DNA of 64,000 nucleotides from Bordetella parapertussis. GTDB taxonomy: Bacteria; Bacteroidota; Bacteroidia; Chitinophagales; Chitinophagaceae. Shown one piece after another: positions 56,183-64,000 of this stretch (within the stretch, counting starts at the first letter, position 1; each line of letters opens with the position of its first letter). Below the pieces are notes generated by a model that was not told the origin of the DNA, ran no database searches, and saw only the letters and a list, made by a program, of their open reading frames with translations. Location of the stretch: NCBI GenBank assembly GCA_943331005.2, contig CALQJX020000009.1:1-64000 (forward strand), read 5' to 3'. Position numbers and translations under genes: made by a program.

Positions 56183-57652
56183 TTATTTAAAACTTTTTAT
56201 TAATTCTTCCGCAGCAATACGCCCAGAAATAAGCGCCGGCGGCACACCGGGTCCGGGCACGGTGAGCTGACCTGCATAGAACATATTCTTCAACTTGCGA
56301 TTGCGCAGTGTTGGCTTAAGTACGGCGGTCTGCATGAGCGTATTTGCAAGGCCATATGCATTGCCCCTGAAGGCGTGGTAATCTTTTACAAAATCGTTGA
56401 TACAATAACTCTTCTTGTAGACCACATGCTCTTTGATAGTTTCACCGCACAGATCTTCCATCCGCTTCATGATGCGATCGTAATGATGCTCACGCAGTTC
56501 TTCGGTATCCTGCAGTCCGGTAGCTATTGGCACCAGAATGAAGATATTCTCCATACCCGGAGGTGCTACAGACGGATCTGTTTTGGAAGGTGCACAAACA
56601 TAGAACAATGGATCTGTAGGCCATTGCGGATTTTCGTATATCTCGCGCGCATGTTTGTCGAGCGATGTGTCGAAAAAGAGGTTGTGATGAATGAGTTTCT
56701 TTATCTTTTTGTTTACCCCCATGTAGAATATGAGACAGGAAGGTGCAAAGGTCTTTTTGTCCCAATAAGAGGCAGGATAATTCCTGAATTCCGGATCGAG
56801 CAAAGACTGTTCTATATGATTGTAATCTCCGGTAGCTATAAGTCCATCTGCGGCAGCAGCACCATCAGCCATCTGCAAACCCGAAACCTTACTGCTTGTG
56901 GTATTGATGTGGCTGATCTCTGCATTGTTCCTGAACTGCACACCCATGGAACGAGCCAATTCTTCCATACCTTCTGCGATCTTCATCATACCGCCCTTTG
57001 GATACCATGTACCCAACGAAAGTGCAGCATAATTCATGAGCGTATAAAGTGCAGGTATCTGATTGGGCATAGCACCCAGAAAAAGCACCGGAAACTCCAT
57101 AAGCGCCCTGAGCCGTTCATCTTTGAAGTAGCCACGCACATGGCTACTTACCGACCTGAACACATGAAGGCGGGTAACACCCTTCATAACATCGTACTTC
57201 ATGAATTCTGTCCATGAATAAGAGGGTGTATAGACCAGGTGTTTCATTCCCACCTCGTACTTGAACTTGCCCTCTGCCATGAAGCGGCGCAGCTTATCTG
57301 TACTACCCGGCTCTATCCCCTCGAACATCTCTTCTATACCCTGCATAGTAGCCGGCAACTGCAACACATCGTCTTTTCCAAAAATTACCTGAAAGCCCGG
57401 ATCGAGCTGAAGCAGATCATAATAGTCAGAAGCAGACTTGCCAAATTGTGCAAAAAAGTTCTCGAAAATATCCGGCATCCAGTACCAGCTGGGCCCCATA
57501 TCGAAAATAAAACCCTGATCAGAGAACGACCTGGCCCTACCGCCATTAATAGCGTTCTTCTCGTATACAGTAACCTCATGCCCCGCTTTTGCCATGAAGC
57601 AAGCTGCAGACAAACCCGAAAAACCACTACCTATTATTGCTACTTTTTTCAA
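56183..57652 (-). CDS. crtI: phytoene desaturase (CrtI type), TTG start
   Basis: A 489-residue FAD-dependent desaturase that turns phytoene into lycopene. The N-terminus VAIIGSGFSGLSAACFMAKA is the dinucleotide-binding fold, followed by KNAINGGRARSF. The C-terminus GQLTVPGPGVPPALISGRIA is the CrtI signature. The reading frame starts with TTG at 57652; a TAA lies a few codons upstream and the first internal ATG would cut the FAD fold, so TTG must be the start. A TAAATTTG box is 20 nt upstream. It is first in the operon crtI-crtB-idi-SRPBCC-crtZ-crtY. Confidence 0.93.
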   Translation of the reverse strand: MKKVAIIGSGFSGLSAACFMAKAGHEVTVYEKNAINGGRARSFSDQGFIFDMGPSWYWMPDIFENFFAQFGKSASDYYDLLQLDPGFQVIFGKDDVLQLPATMQGIEEMFEGIEPGSTDKLRRFMAEGKFKYEVGMKHLVYTPSYSWTEFMKYDVMKGVTRLHVFRSVSSHVRGYFKDERLRALMEFPVLFLGAMPNQIPALYTLMNYAALSLGTWYPKGGMMKIAEGMEELARSMGVQFRNNAEISHINTTSSKVSGLQMADGAAAADGLIATGDYNHIEQSLLDPEFRNYPASYWDKKTFAPSCLIFYMGVNKKIKKLIHHNLFFDTSLDKHAREIYENPQWPTDPLFYVCAPSKTDPSVAPPGMENIFILVPIATGLQDTEELREHHYDRIMKRMEDLCGETIKEHVVYKKSYCINDFVKDYHAFRGNAYGLANTLMQTAVLKPTLRNRKLKNMFYAGQLTVPGPGVPPALISGRIAAEELIKSFK

Positions 57653-57672
57653 GAAAAACGTTTATTAAATTT

Positions 57673-57680
57673 CAAATTTA
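57673..57680 (-). promoter_or_regulatory. -7 box of the carotenoid operon
   Basis: TAAATTTG on the minus strand, 20 nt before the crtI start. Just upstream, TTTGTTC (57691-57685) followed by ATAAATT resembles the same words in front of the MerR gene, a possible shared regulator site. Confidence 0.45.
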
Positions 57681-57709
57681 TCAGAACAAATATTTTTAGT
57701 CACACCCTA

Positions 57710-58582
57710 TCAGAGCCAATCGAAAATAGCATCTATGTTACTCAGATAAGCAACTTCAGGAAATCTGGTTCTTGCCGCATGTGGCAGACTACCTGCTATG
57801 AGTAATTTTGCGTTTTCAGCCAACTCAACATATCTCCTTATAAGCCCTAATGTTTCTTCTTCGGGTCTTGCAGCTACGAAAAATGTGAGCAAATATTGCG
57901 GGTTTTTCTTTTCAATGACATCATCCATACCATCTACCGGCACATCCTGGGCCAGATAAATTGTTTTGTAGCCGCGTGAACGAATAATATAATTGGCGAA
58001 CAATATAGCGACTTCATGCCACTCTCCCGGAGGGAGAAATAATAAAAAAGTTGTTTTTTGACCCGGCGATGGCGACAAACTATCTGTAGCAGACATGAGT
58101 TTGCGTTTGATAATAGCAGATGTAAAATGCTCCTGTACAGGCGCGGTTTTGTCAACTGTCCACAGAACGCCACTTTTCAGCAGGAAGGGATATATAATAT
58201 TGATCATTGTATCGAACAATCCCATTTTGAGTAAAGAAGCAGAAAAGACCTTTTCAAAACCTGCCTCATCAAAAGCGAGCATTGCCGCTATAAGATCATT
58301 TACATAACCGGCATAAAGTGCCTCTGTACTTACTGCCTCCTGTGTCTCTACCAGTACTTTCATCTCGCTCTCAGAGTAGGAAGCTATTTTTGATATTTTA
58401 TGCCCTTTTGAAAGCAGGGTTGTCACATTCAACAAACGCTTTACCTGTTCATCATCGTAAAACCTTCTGTTGGTATCCGTACGATTAGGGCAAATAAGAC
58501 TATATCTTTTTTCCCATATCCTGATGGTATGCGCCTTGATACCTGTCAATCTTTCAAGGTCGTTGATCTGATAAGTCTTCAT
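57710..58582 (-). CDS. MerR-family regulator with cobalamin-binding domain (CarH/LitR-like)
   Basis: A 290-residue regulator. The N-terminal MerR helix-turn-helix (residues 1-70) shows YQINDLERLTGIKAHTIRIW. A helical cap (about 90-165) contains Trp141 followed at +10/+11 by Glu151-His152, the spacing of Trp131/Glu141-His142 in Thermus CarH. The C-terminal Rossmann-like domain begins FLLFLPPGEWHE, where His189 is the expected lower axial cobalt ligand. CarH repressors bind adenosylcobalamin in the dark and lose DNA on illumination, switching on carotenoid genes. The residue after the Trp is Thr, not His132. The gene lies 57 nt upstream of crtI, same strand, so control of that operon is probable. 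Whether it binds B12 is inference. Confidence 0.85.
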   Translation of the reverse strand: MKTYQINDLERLTGIKAHTIRIWEKRYSLICPNRTDTNRRFYDDEQVKRLLNVTTLLSKGHKISKIASYSESEMKVLVETQEAVSTEALYAGYVNDLIAAMLAFDEAGFEKVFSASLLKMGLFDTMINIIYPFLLKSGVLWTVDKTAPVQEHFTSAIIKRKLMSATDSLSPSPGQKTTFLLFLPPGEWHEVAILFANYIIRSRGYKTIYLAQDVPVDGMDDVIEKKNPQYLLTFFVAARPEEETLGLIRRYVELAENAKLLIAGSLPHAARTRFPEVAYLSNIDAIFDWL

Positions 58583-58615
58583 TTGTTTAATTTATTTTGA
58601 ACAAAGTTAAACAAA
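58582..58615 (-). promoter_or_regulatory. inverted repeat over the MerR-gene promoter, possible operator
   Basis: TTTGTTTAA (58582-58590) and TTAAACAAA (58607-58615) form a perfect 9-bp inverted repeat with a 16-nt spacer. The -7 box TAACTTTG (58609-58602, minus) lies in it, 19 nt before the start codon, as expected for self-regulation. Confidence 0.5.
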
Positions 58616-58834
58616 ATTACAAAACCACCAACGAGATGCTGTAAAATAAGTAACCTTTAACTAAGCCATAATAATCCACCACATAATCTACAGATATATT
58701 ATATTTACATTGTAAAATATGTACTGATCCGGCTTTAAGTTTCAAAGCACTAATGAACCGGGACTAAGATAAATATATGAAATGTAGCCGACTTTAAATC
58801 AATTGAATTTAATAAACTATAAAACTATACCAAC

Positions 58835-59218
58835 ATGAACGGTGAGGTAAATGCACTCAACTGGTTTGAAATACCAGCAAGTAACTTAGCAAGAGCTAAA
58901 AAATTCTACGAAACCATTTTCGAAATAGAAATGGGTGAAATGGAAATAATGGGCACTAAAATGGCCTTTTTCCCGTCAGAAGCAAAGAGCGGCAAAGTAT
59001 CGGGGGCAGTGGTGCAGGGCGAAATGTATCAACCAAGTCAGGAAGGTGCCAAAATATACCTGAATGGCAATCCGGACCTGAACAATGTGCTCAGCAAGAT
59101 AGTTGCAGCGGGCGGTTCTATACAAATGCCGAAGACGCATATATCGCCAGAGATAGGACACATGGCATTTTTTACAGATAGTGAAGGAAATGGTGTGGCA
59201 CTTCACTCCAATAAGTAA
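58835..59218 (+). CDS. VOC family protein (glyoxalase/bleomycin-resistance fold)
   Basis: A 127-residue member of the vicinal-oxygen-chelate superfamily. The start LNWFEIPASNLARAKKFYETIF is the first beta-alpha-beta unit, and the end EIGHMAFFTDSEGNGVALHS the last, with the final Glu/His metal ligands in variable form. Members include dioxygenases, isomerases and resistance proteins; the sequence does not tell which. It is divergent from the MerR gene, with 252 nt between. The light-regulated neighbourhood does not prove a functional link. Confidence 0.85.
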   Translation: MNGEVNALNWFEIPASNLARAKKFYETIFEIEMGEMEIMGTKMAFFPSEAKSGKVSGAVVQGEMYQPSQEGAKIYLNGNPDLNNVLSKIVAAGGSIQMPKTHISPEIGHMAFFTDSEGNGVALHSNK

Positions 59219-59274
59219 AAATATACTGGTAAATAGCACTGCTGTTTACCAGTGTATCATATAAATAACAAAAG

Positions 59275-60030
59275 CTACTTTTGAGAATATTGCCTGATCT
59301 TAGTGTATTTGGCAAAGGAACTGTATGCCGACAAGCGACATATAACAAAACCATAAAAACCGTCCAGGAAACCGAGTTTCAGAAAATACTCGCTGAAAAA
59401 ATGCCAGAAGGGAGAAAAAATGATCTTAAGGATACCGGCACTTTTGCCCTGCTCTGCTGCTGCCAGTGCTGCCAGCTCCGAATACTTCTCGATCTTGCGC
59501 ATGTGCTCGCTGATACTTGCAAAACTGTAGTGAAGCAGATCACCTTTCAGAACACCTTCCTTATCATCCGGAGAATTCAGTTTCCAGAATTCGTGTACTT
59601 TTTTCTCCTCCCAGGCTCCCCTTGTGCGGTTATAGAGACGCCCCTGCAGGTCGGGGTACCAGCCACAATGGCGAATCCACCGGCCGCAATAGTTGGTAAG
59701 GCGAGGAATTCTGTATAGACTACAAACAGGTGCCGCTCCTAATGAGATAATACTGTTCTTGAGTTCCGGAGTCAGTTCTTCATCTGCGTCGAGTGATAGC
59801 ACCCACTCGTTGCGAGCAAGAGATGTGGCATAGTTTTTTTGCTGCGCATAACCATCGAAGGCACGGGAGACCACTTTAGCATTGTAAGAGGCAGCAATCT
59901 GCAAGGTTGCATCTGAGGAGTAGCTATCAACAATAATGATCTCATCGGCAATACCGGAGACAGAGCCCAGACAACGGTCCAGGTTCTTTTCTTCATTAAA
60001 TGTGATAATAACTATACTTACAGGCAACAT
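59275..60030 (-). CDS. glycosyltransferase family 2
   Basis: A 251-residue GT-A glycosyltransferase. The N-terminus VSIVIITFNEEKNLDRCLGSV and the VDSYSSDAT loop are the nucleotide-sugar site, and SLDADEEL the metal-binding DXD. The WIRHCGWYPDLQGRLYNR segment is typical of the KdtX/WaaE group of lipopolysaccharide-core transferases that add beta-glucose. Two hydrophobic segments near the C-terminus (about 205-240) suggest membrane association. It acts at the inner membrane on the cytoplasmic side, presumably in envelope polysaccharide synthesis. No other glycan genes are adjacent. Confidence 0.83.
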   Translation of the reverse strand: MLPVSIVIITFNEEKNLDRCLGSVSGIADEIIIVDSYSSDATLQIAASYNAKVVSRAFDGYAQQKNYATSLARNEWVLSLDADEELTPELKNSIISLGAAPVCSLYRIPRLTNYCGRWIRHCGWYPDLQGRLYNRTRGAWEEKKVHEFWKLNSPDDKEGVLKGDLLHYSFASISEHMRKIEKYSELAALAAAEQGKSAGILKIIFSPFWHFFSEYFLKLGFLDGFYGFVICRLSAYSSFAKYTKIRQYSQK

Positions 60031-60230
60031 AATACGCGGGTAATGCTGTTTTGGGAACAGAAATCAGCGCGGTAAAAATAGAAATACATTAGCAGTAAAC
60101 ATTGCCGGATATAAATTATCTTTGAGCTGCCGGACTGCGCAACAAATAGGAGCTAACAAAATATATAATAAGGTGTTAGTAAAAATTAAAAAAAGATGTG
60201 ATTTTGATTTTTTAATTCCTTTAGTTTCCT

Positions 60231-60238
60231 TACCTTTG
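60231..60238 (+). promoter_or_regulatory. -7 box of rplS
   Basis: TACCTTTG, 23 nt before the ATG at 60262. A TTTG lies 24 nt further upstream, longer than the usual 19-21. Confidence 0.45.
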
Positions 60239-60261
60239 CAGTCCGAAAAAAAATATAAAAA

Positions 60262-60633
60262 ATGGAAGCAGTAGCCTTTGTACACGAACAACTTACCGCG
60301 AAAAAGGAATTCCCTAAGTTTAAAGCCGGTGATAACATCACTGTCAACTATAAGATCGTTGAAGGAAATAAAGAGCGTATCCAGTCGTTCAAAGGCGACG
60401 TATTGAAGCGCCAGGGAACAGGTCACACTCAGACATTTACAGTACGTAAAATGTCGGATGGTGTAGGCGTAGAGCGTCTTTTCCCTTTGTATTCTCCGAA
60501 CATCGAATCGATCGTTCTGCACAAGTCTGGTCGCGTTCGTCGCGCTAAACTGTTCTATCTGCGCGAGCGTTCAGGTAAATCTGCACGTATCAAGGAGAAA
60601 AAACAGATACACGCTTCTGCAAAGAAAGCTTAA
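60262..60633 (+). CDS. rplS: 50S ribosomal protein L19
   Basis: A 123-residue ribosomal protein of the 30S/50S interface. Conserved landmarks are the start [25 protein letters not shown], the [25 protein letters not shown] strand region and [19 protein letters not shown], followed by [24 protein letters not shown]. The C-terminal Lys-rich tail is a little longer than in E. coli (115 residues). It stands alone here, without the trmD/rimM neighbours seen in many bacteria, and has a strong terminator. Confidence 0.96.
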   Translation: MEAVAFVHEQLTAKKEFPKFKAGDNITVNYKIVEGNKERIQSFKGDVLKRQGTGHTQTFTVRKMSDGVGVERLFPLYSPNIESIVLHKSGRVRRAKLFYLRERSGKSARIKEKKQIHASAKKA

Positions 60634-60657
60634 TCTCCTTATTCAAAATCTTTCAGA

Positions 60658-60696
60658 AAGGCCGTCCGATGAAAATCGGATGGCCTTCTTGTTTTG
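60658..60696 (+). terminator. terminator of rplS
   Basis: AAGGCCGTCCGAT (60658-60670), loop gaaa, ATCGGATGGCCTT (60675-60687), followed by cttgtttt. A 13-bp stem with one G-U pair and a GNRA-type loop. Confidence 0.88.
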
Positions 60697-60905
60697 ACTG
60701 CAAGTCTGAGAAGGTTGACACTAATATAAAGAGCAATCAGTTTAACGACTGTATCAGGCAACCTTCCGACTACCCCACTCTACTTCCAGCTAAAACAGCT
60801 AATTGCAGAATAATCATACTGAATGCTGCCCAATCGACTTACCAACAAGTTCAGGATACAGTTTTACAAGCAAAAAAATGATAGTACCAGTGAGGCGCTA
60901 ACTAT
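60697..60905. other. spacer between two convergent genes
   Basis: About 210 nt between the terminator of rplS and that of the third giant gene. A short open frame here lacks any recognisable feature and overlaps the rplS terminator; I see no gene. Confidence 0.4.
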
Positions 60906-60944
60906 AAAAGCGAGCGGCTTAGGGGGTATCCCTAAGCCGCTCGC
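60906..60944 (-). terminator. terminator of the third giant gene
   Basis: GCGAGCGGCTTAGGG (60910-60924), loop of 5, CCCTAAGCCGCTCGC (60930-60944): a perfect 15-bp stem. On the minus strand it is followed by TTTT at 60909-60906. Confidence 0.92.
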
Positions 60945-60978
60945 TTCATTTGATCCATTGCCCTGAGGCTGAAAGCTA

Positions 60979-63900
60979 TTATTGCTGATAGTACAGTTTA
61001 GCTGTTTTTACAGATCCGTCTTCGAACCTGAACTGACATACATAAATACCAGCTGCAAGACCAGAAGGAAGAGATACAGCAGTAGACCTGTCGGTAATAG
61101 TATGCTCACTTACCAGTTTACCATCGAAAGTGAATATTGCAAATACACCATTCACATCAGACTCAACCGTGAATGCACCATTTGAAGGATTAGGGAACAT
61201 TCTGAAAGCAGCATCGCTTACGATCTCTGTTTCTGTAGCAACTCCCCTGCCTGCAAGCACATTCATATTTACTGTGCGTGAGCAACCATTTGCCATTGTA
61301 TATGAGATAACTGTAGCACCTGCACTGATACCAGACACAAGACCCGTGGTAGAAGTAGCACCAGAGATCGAAGTTGTAGTAGCCGGAGCCGCAACAGCAG
61401 CATTTGCGCTACTCCAGGTACCACCGGCAGTAGATGAGTTCAAGCTAACAGTACCACCCTGCGCAACACTTGTTGGACCAGTAATAGCAGCAGGTATGGC
61501 GTTAACAGTAACAGCCTTTACTTTGCGGCAACCGTTGGTAAGTGTGTAGCTGATATTGAAACCACCTGCCGAAAGACCGGTAACGACACCCGAAACAGAA
61601 CCGACTGAAGCTACAGTAGTAGGAGTTGAAGCCCAGATACCATCTGTAGTAGTGTTGGTATAGGTTTGCACAGCACCTACACATATAGTAGAAGGACCAC
61701 AGATAGGAGTAGGTGCAGGATTTACTGAAATGATGCGGGTAGTATAACATCCACTTGTAGGCACTTTGTAAGTGAGTGTTGCAGTACCTGCAGCAACGCC
61801 ATATGCAAGACCTGAAGTAGAACCTATAGTTACTACACTAACATTGCTGCTGGACCAGGTGGCACTTCCACCGATGGTACCAGTGTACAAGCTGCTCGAT
61901 TCTGTACAGAAAGCAGATGAACCTGTTATAGCAGCTGGCAGGTTATATACCTGAACAACAGCAGTATTGAATTTAGAAGGACTAACACGATAAGTAATAA
62001 TAGCAGAACCTACAGAAACCGCAGTAACAAGACCAGTTGCAGAATCGATAGTAGCACGCGCTGTATTGCTGCTGCTCCAAGTACCACCTGGTACCAGATG
62101 ACTAAGTGTAGAAGTTGTACCGGCACACAAGCTGAAATTACCTGTTATAGCCGCTACCGTCATAGCTTTAAGCGCGATACACCCCCCGCTGAGCCTGTAA
62201 GTAATTCTTGCAGTACCGCCATTCATACCGTTTATAACACCAGTTACAGAATTTACTGAAGCGATGCTGGAATTGCTGGTACTCCATGTACCACCTGCAG
62301 TAGCATCAGCGAGCGTAGTAGTATAACCTTTACACAGAACGCTATCGCCGGTAATAGCTGCCAGGCCGGAATAAACCGTAAGATTTGCAGTAGCAGCACA
62401 TCCGGTAGCGTTGGTGTATGAAATAGTAGTAGTACCAAGACCCATACTTGTAGCAACACCACTTGTAGCGTTGATAGTAGCAATAGCAGTATTACCACTT
62501 GTCCATGTACCACCGGTAGTAGCAGATGAAAGCGTAGTACCGATACCCAGACAAATATTGAAAGAAGATGCTGTAATAGTTTCAGGGAGCGGATTTACAG
62601 TGACACTATATGCCCTGTAGCAACCTGTAGACATTGTGTAAGAAATGATAGTATTACCAGCTGTCAGGGCAGTAGCAGCACCGGTAGATGCATTTACAGA
62701 TGCAACTGAAGGCTGAAAACTGCTCCAGTTACCACCAGAAGTGGCGCTGGCAAAAGTCTGAGTACCACCATTACAAATTGCTGATGCACCAGTAATAGCG
62801 GCAGGCGTCTGATTAACTGTGATCTCTTTAGTAACGTAACAACCAGAAGCCGCAACCTTATAAGAAATTACAGCAGTACCAGCAGAAAGGCCGTTGACCA
62901 TGCCTGAAGTAAGATTTGCTGAAGCTACAGCAGTGTCGCTGCTGGACCATGTTCCGCTACCACCTATTGTACTATACAATACTGTATAAGATTCTGTACA
63001 GATACCAGCCACACCGGTAATAGGTGTAGGATTGGCATAAGAGAAGAAGGTAACAGGAGCAAAGCAACCACCTGCTACAGTATAGCTGATCGTTACAGAA
63101 CCGGGAGTAACTGCAGTAACAACACCTGTATAAGCATCAACTGAAGCTATAGCAGCATTACTGCTACTCCAAACACCACCTGCATCAGGGTTACTGAGTG
63201 TTGATGTGAAACCTATACAAGCCTTAGCTGTACCGGTAATACCAGGAACTGTAGTACTTACAGTAACAGTATGCGTAGTATAAAAACAGCCTGAAGCAGA
63301 AGTATATGTAATTATAGATGTACCAAGACTTACTGAAGAAACTACACCTGTAGAAGCGTTCACTGTTGCCTGAGCAGGATTGCTGCTTGTCCAGGTACCA
63401 GCTGCGTCTACAATAGAAAGTGTAATGTTACCTCCCATACAAATTACATTTGAACCAGTGATAGCAACCGGAGTGATACCCACTGACACAACAAGTGTAG
63501 CAGCAGATGTACCGCAAGCATTAGAAACAGTATAAGAAATAGTAGTGGTACCATTTGCTACACCTGTAACAACACCATTTGTATCGACTGTAGCAGCTGC
63601 AACATTGGTGCTGCTCCACACACCACCCGAAACAGCATTGCTGAGTGCGATAGTAGAAGAAGGGCAAACCACAGTAGAACCTATAATTGAACCAGAAGAA
63701 GGAACCGTATTTACAGTAACAACCTGTGTAGTATTATCTGTACCACAACCGTTGGAAACTTCATAAGTAACGGTAGCGCTACCGCCGGTAATACCAGCTA
63801 CGACACCTGTAATACCTACAGTGGCTACAGAAGCATCGCTGGAGCTCCACACACCACCTGTAACGGCAGGGGTAAGTGAAGTAGTTGAAGAAATACAAGT

Positions 63901-64000
63901 AACAGAGCTACCTGATAATGCACCTGCATCCGGAAGCGGATCGACCGTAATATCGCGGGTAGCATATGCTGTACCGCACACACCAGTAATTGCATAGGAT
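60979..64000 (-). CDS. third T9SS-exported Ig-like (BIG2-type) repeat protein, C-terminal part (runs off the window)
   Basis: The frame is open to the window edge, so the 5' end is missing; about 1006 codons are seen. It contains 12 copies of the same two-Cys, roughly 72-residue module as the two giant genes at 17.4-36.5 kb (GGVWSSSDASVATV, ending TGC...VTVN). The last 75 residues are a type A T9SS sorting domain (FRMFPNPSNGAFTVES, FTFDGKLVSEH, ending KLYYQQ). The product is exported and probably surface-associated. The terminator of this gene and that of rplS face each other. Some modules have DP-LPDAGAL-like linkers, a variation not seen in the other two genes. Confidence 0.9.
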   Translation of the reverse strand, partial: SYAITGVCGTAYATRDITVDPLPDAGALSGSSVTCISSTTSLTPAVTGGVWSSSDASVATVGITGVVAGITGGSATVTYEVSNGCGTDNTTQVVTVNTVPSSGSIIGSTVVCPSSTIALSNAVSGGVWSSTNVAAATVDTNGVVTGVANGTTTISYTVSNACGTSAATLVVSVGITPVAITGSNVICMGGNITLSIVDAAGTWTSSNPAQATVNASTGVVSSVSLGTSIITYTSASGCFYTTHTVTVSTTVPGITGTAKACIGFTSTLSNPDAGGVWSSSNAAIASVDAYTGVVTAVTPGSVTISYTVAGGCFAPVTFFSYANPTPITGVAGICTESYTVLYSTIGGSGTWSSSDTAVASANLTSGMVNGLSAGTAVISYKVAASGCYVTKEITVNQTPAAITGASAICNGGTQTFASATSGGNWSSFQPSVASVNASTGAATALTAGNTIISYTMSTGCYRAYSVTVNPLPETITASSFNICLGIGTTLSSATTGGTWTSGNTAIATINATSGVATSMGLGTTTISYTNATGCAATANLTVYSGLAAITGDSVLCKGYTTTLADATAGGTWSTSNSSIASVNSVTGVINGMNGGTARITYRLSGGCIALKAMTVAAITGNFSLCAGTTSTLSHLVPGGTWSSSNTARATIDSATGLVTAVSVGSAIITYRVSPSKFNTAVVQVYNLPAAITGSSAFCTESSSLYTGTIGGSATWSSSNVSVVTIGSTSGLAYGVAAGTATLTYKVPTSGCYTTRIISVNPAPTPICGPSTICVGAVQTYTNTTTDGIWASTPTTVASVGSVSGVVTGLSAGGFNISYTLTNGCRKVKAVTVNAIPAAITGPTSVAQGGTVSLNSSTAGGTWSSANAAVAAPATTTSISGATSTTGLVSGISAGATVISYTMANGCSRTVNMNVLAGRGVATETEIVSDAAFRMFPNPSNGAFTVESDVNGVFAIFTFDGKLVSEHTITDRSTAVSLPSGLAAGIYVCQFRFEDGSVKTAKLYYQQ

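Noticed and set aside
60669..60881. 70-codon frame after rplS
   Set aside because: It starts inside the rplS terminator and shows no recognisable features.

Overview
The window looks like a piece of a Bacteroidota chromosome, most likely a member of the Chitinophagales/Chitinophagaceae. Three things point there. Giant secreted proteins end in type A type-IX-secretion (T9SS) sorting domains. Promoter boxes of the Bacteroidota form (TTTG, 19 nt, TAnnTTTG) sit upstream of many genes, and starts lack Shine-Dalgarno sequences. The genes themselves are typical of the group: a class III arginine decarboxylase, YqgE, a CrtYcd-type lycopene cyclase and a fused alpha/beta 2-oxoacid dehydrogenase E1. 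The species assignment is inference.

Layout: 1-17.3 kb is mostly housekeeping: the 5' end of rpsL, a TonB-like protein, folC, exbD/exbB, pfkA, guaB, a Tat-exported class V aminotransferase, a DUF885 lipoprotein, an outer-membrane barrel, a rluD/yhhQ pair, yqgE, arginine decarboxylase, and an EamA/GNAT pair. 17.4-36.5 kb holds two giant minus-strand genes coding for about 2767 and 3100 residues. Both are built from 31-34 copies of a roughly 72-residue Ig-like (BIG2-type) module with two cysteines per copy. The second begins with an RCC1-like propeller and is split in two frames at a run of nine G. A decayed histidine kinase lies between them. 37-46 kb has mtaB, an operon of a fused E1 gene with mnmH and selD (tRNA selenouridine), a YdeI-like gene, purM and an outer-membrane protein. 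46.2-50.8 kb is a thiamine operon thiS-thiC-thiD-thiE-thiG behind a TPP riboswitch and terminator. 50.9-53.1 kb is accessory: a small membrane protein, a structured non-coding stretch, a protein with a GldM-like C-terminus, a four-helix-bundle protein and tRNA-Leu(CAG). 53.2-58.6 kb is a carotenoid operon crtI-crtB-idi-SRPBCC-crtZ-crtY preceded by a MerR/B12-type regulator. The window ends with a VOC protein, a glycosyltransferase, rplS and a third giant Ig-like repeat protein that runs off the edge.

How the genes work together: the carotenoid operon encodes a path from isopentenyl diphosphate isomerisation through phytoene and lycopene to hydroxylated beta-carotene. Its neighbouring regulator keeps most of the cobalamin-binding residues of CarH photoreceptors. 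MnmH and SelD form a complete selenophosphate-to-tRNA pair. ExbB, ExbD and the TonB-like protein could form an energy-transduction unit although they are transcribed towards each other. The repeat proteins are candidate surface adhesins or matrix proteins exported by T9SS. Switching of one of them by the homopolymer run is the most testable unusual observation.
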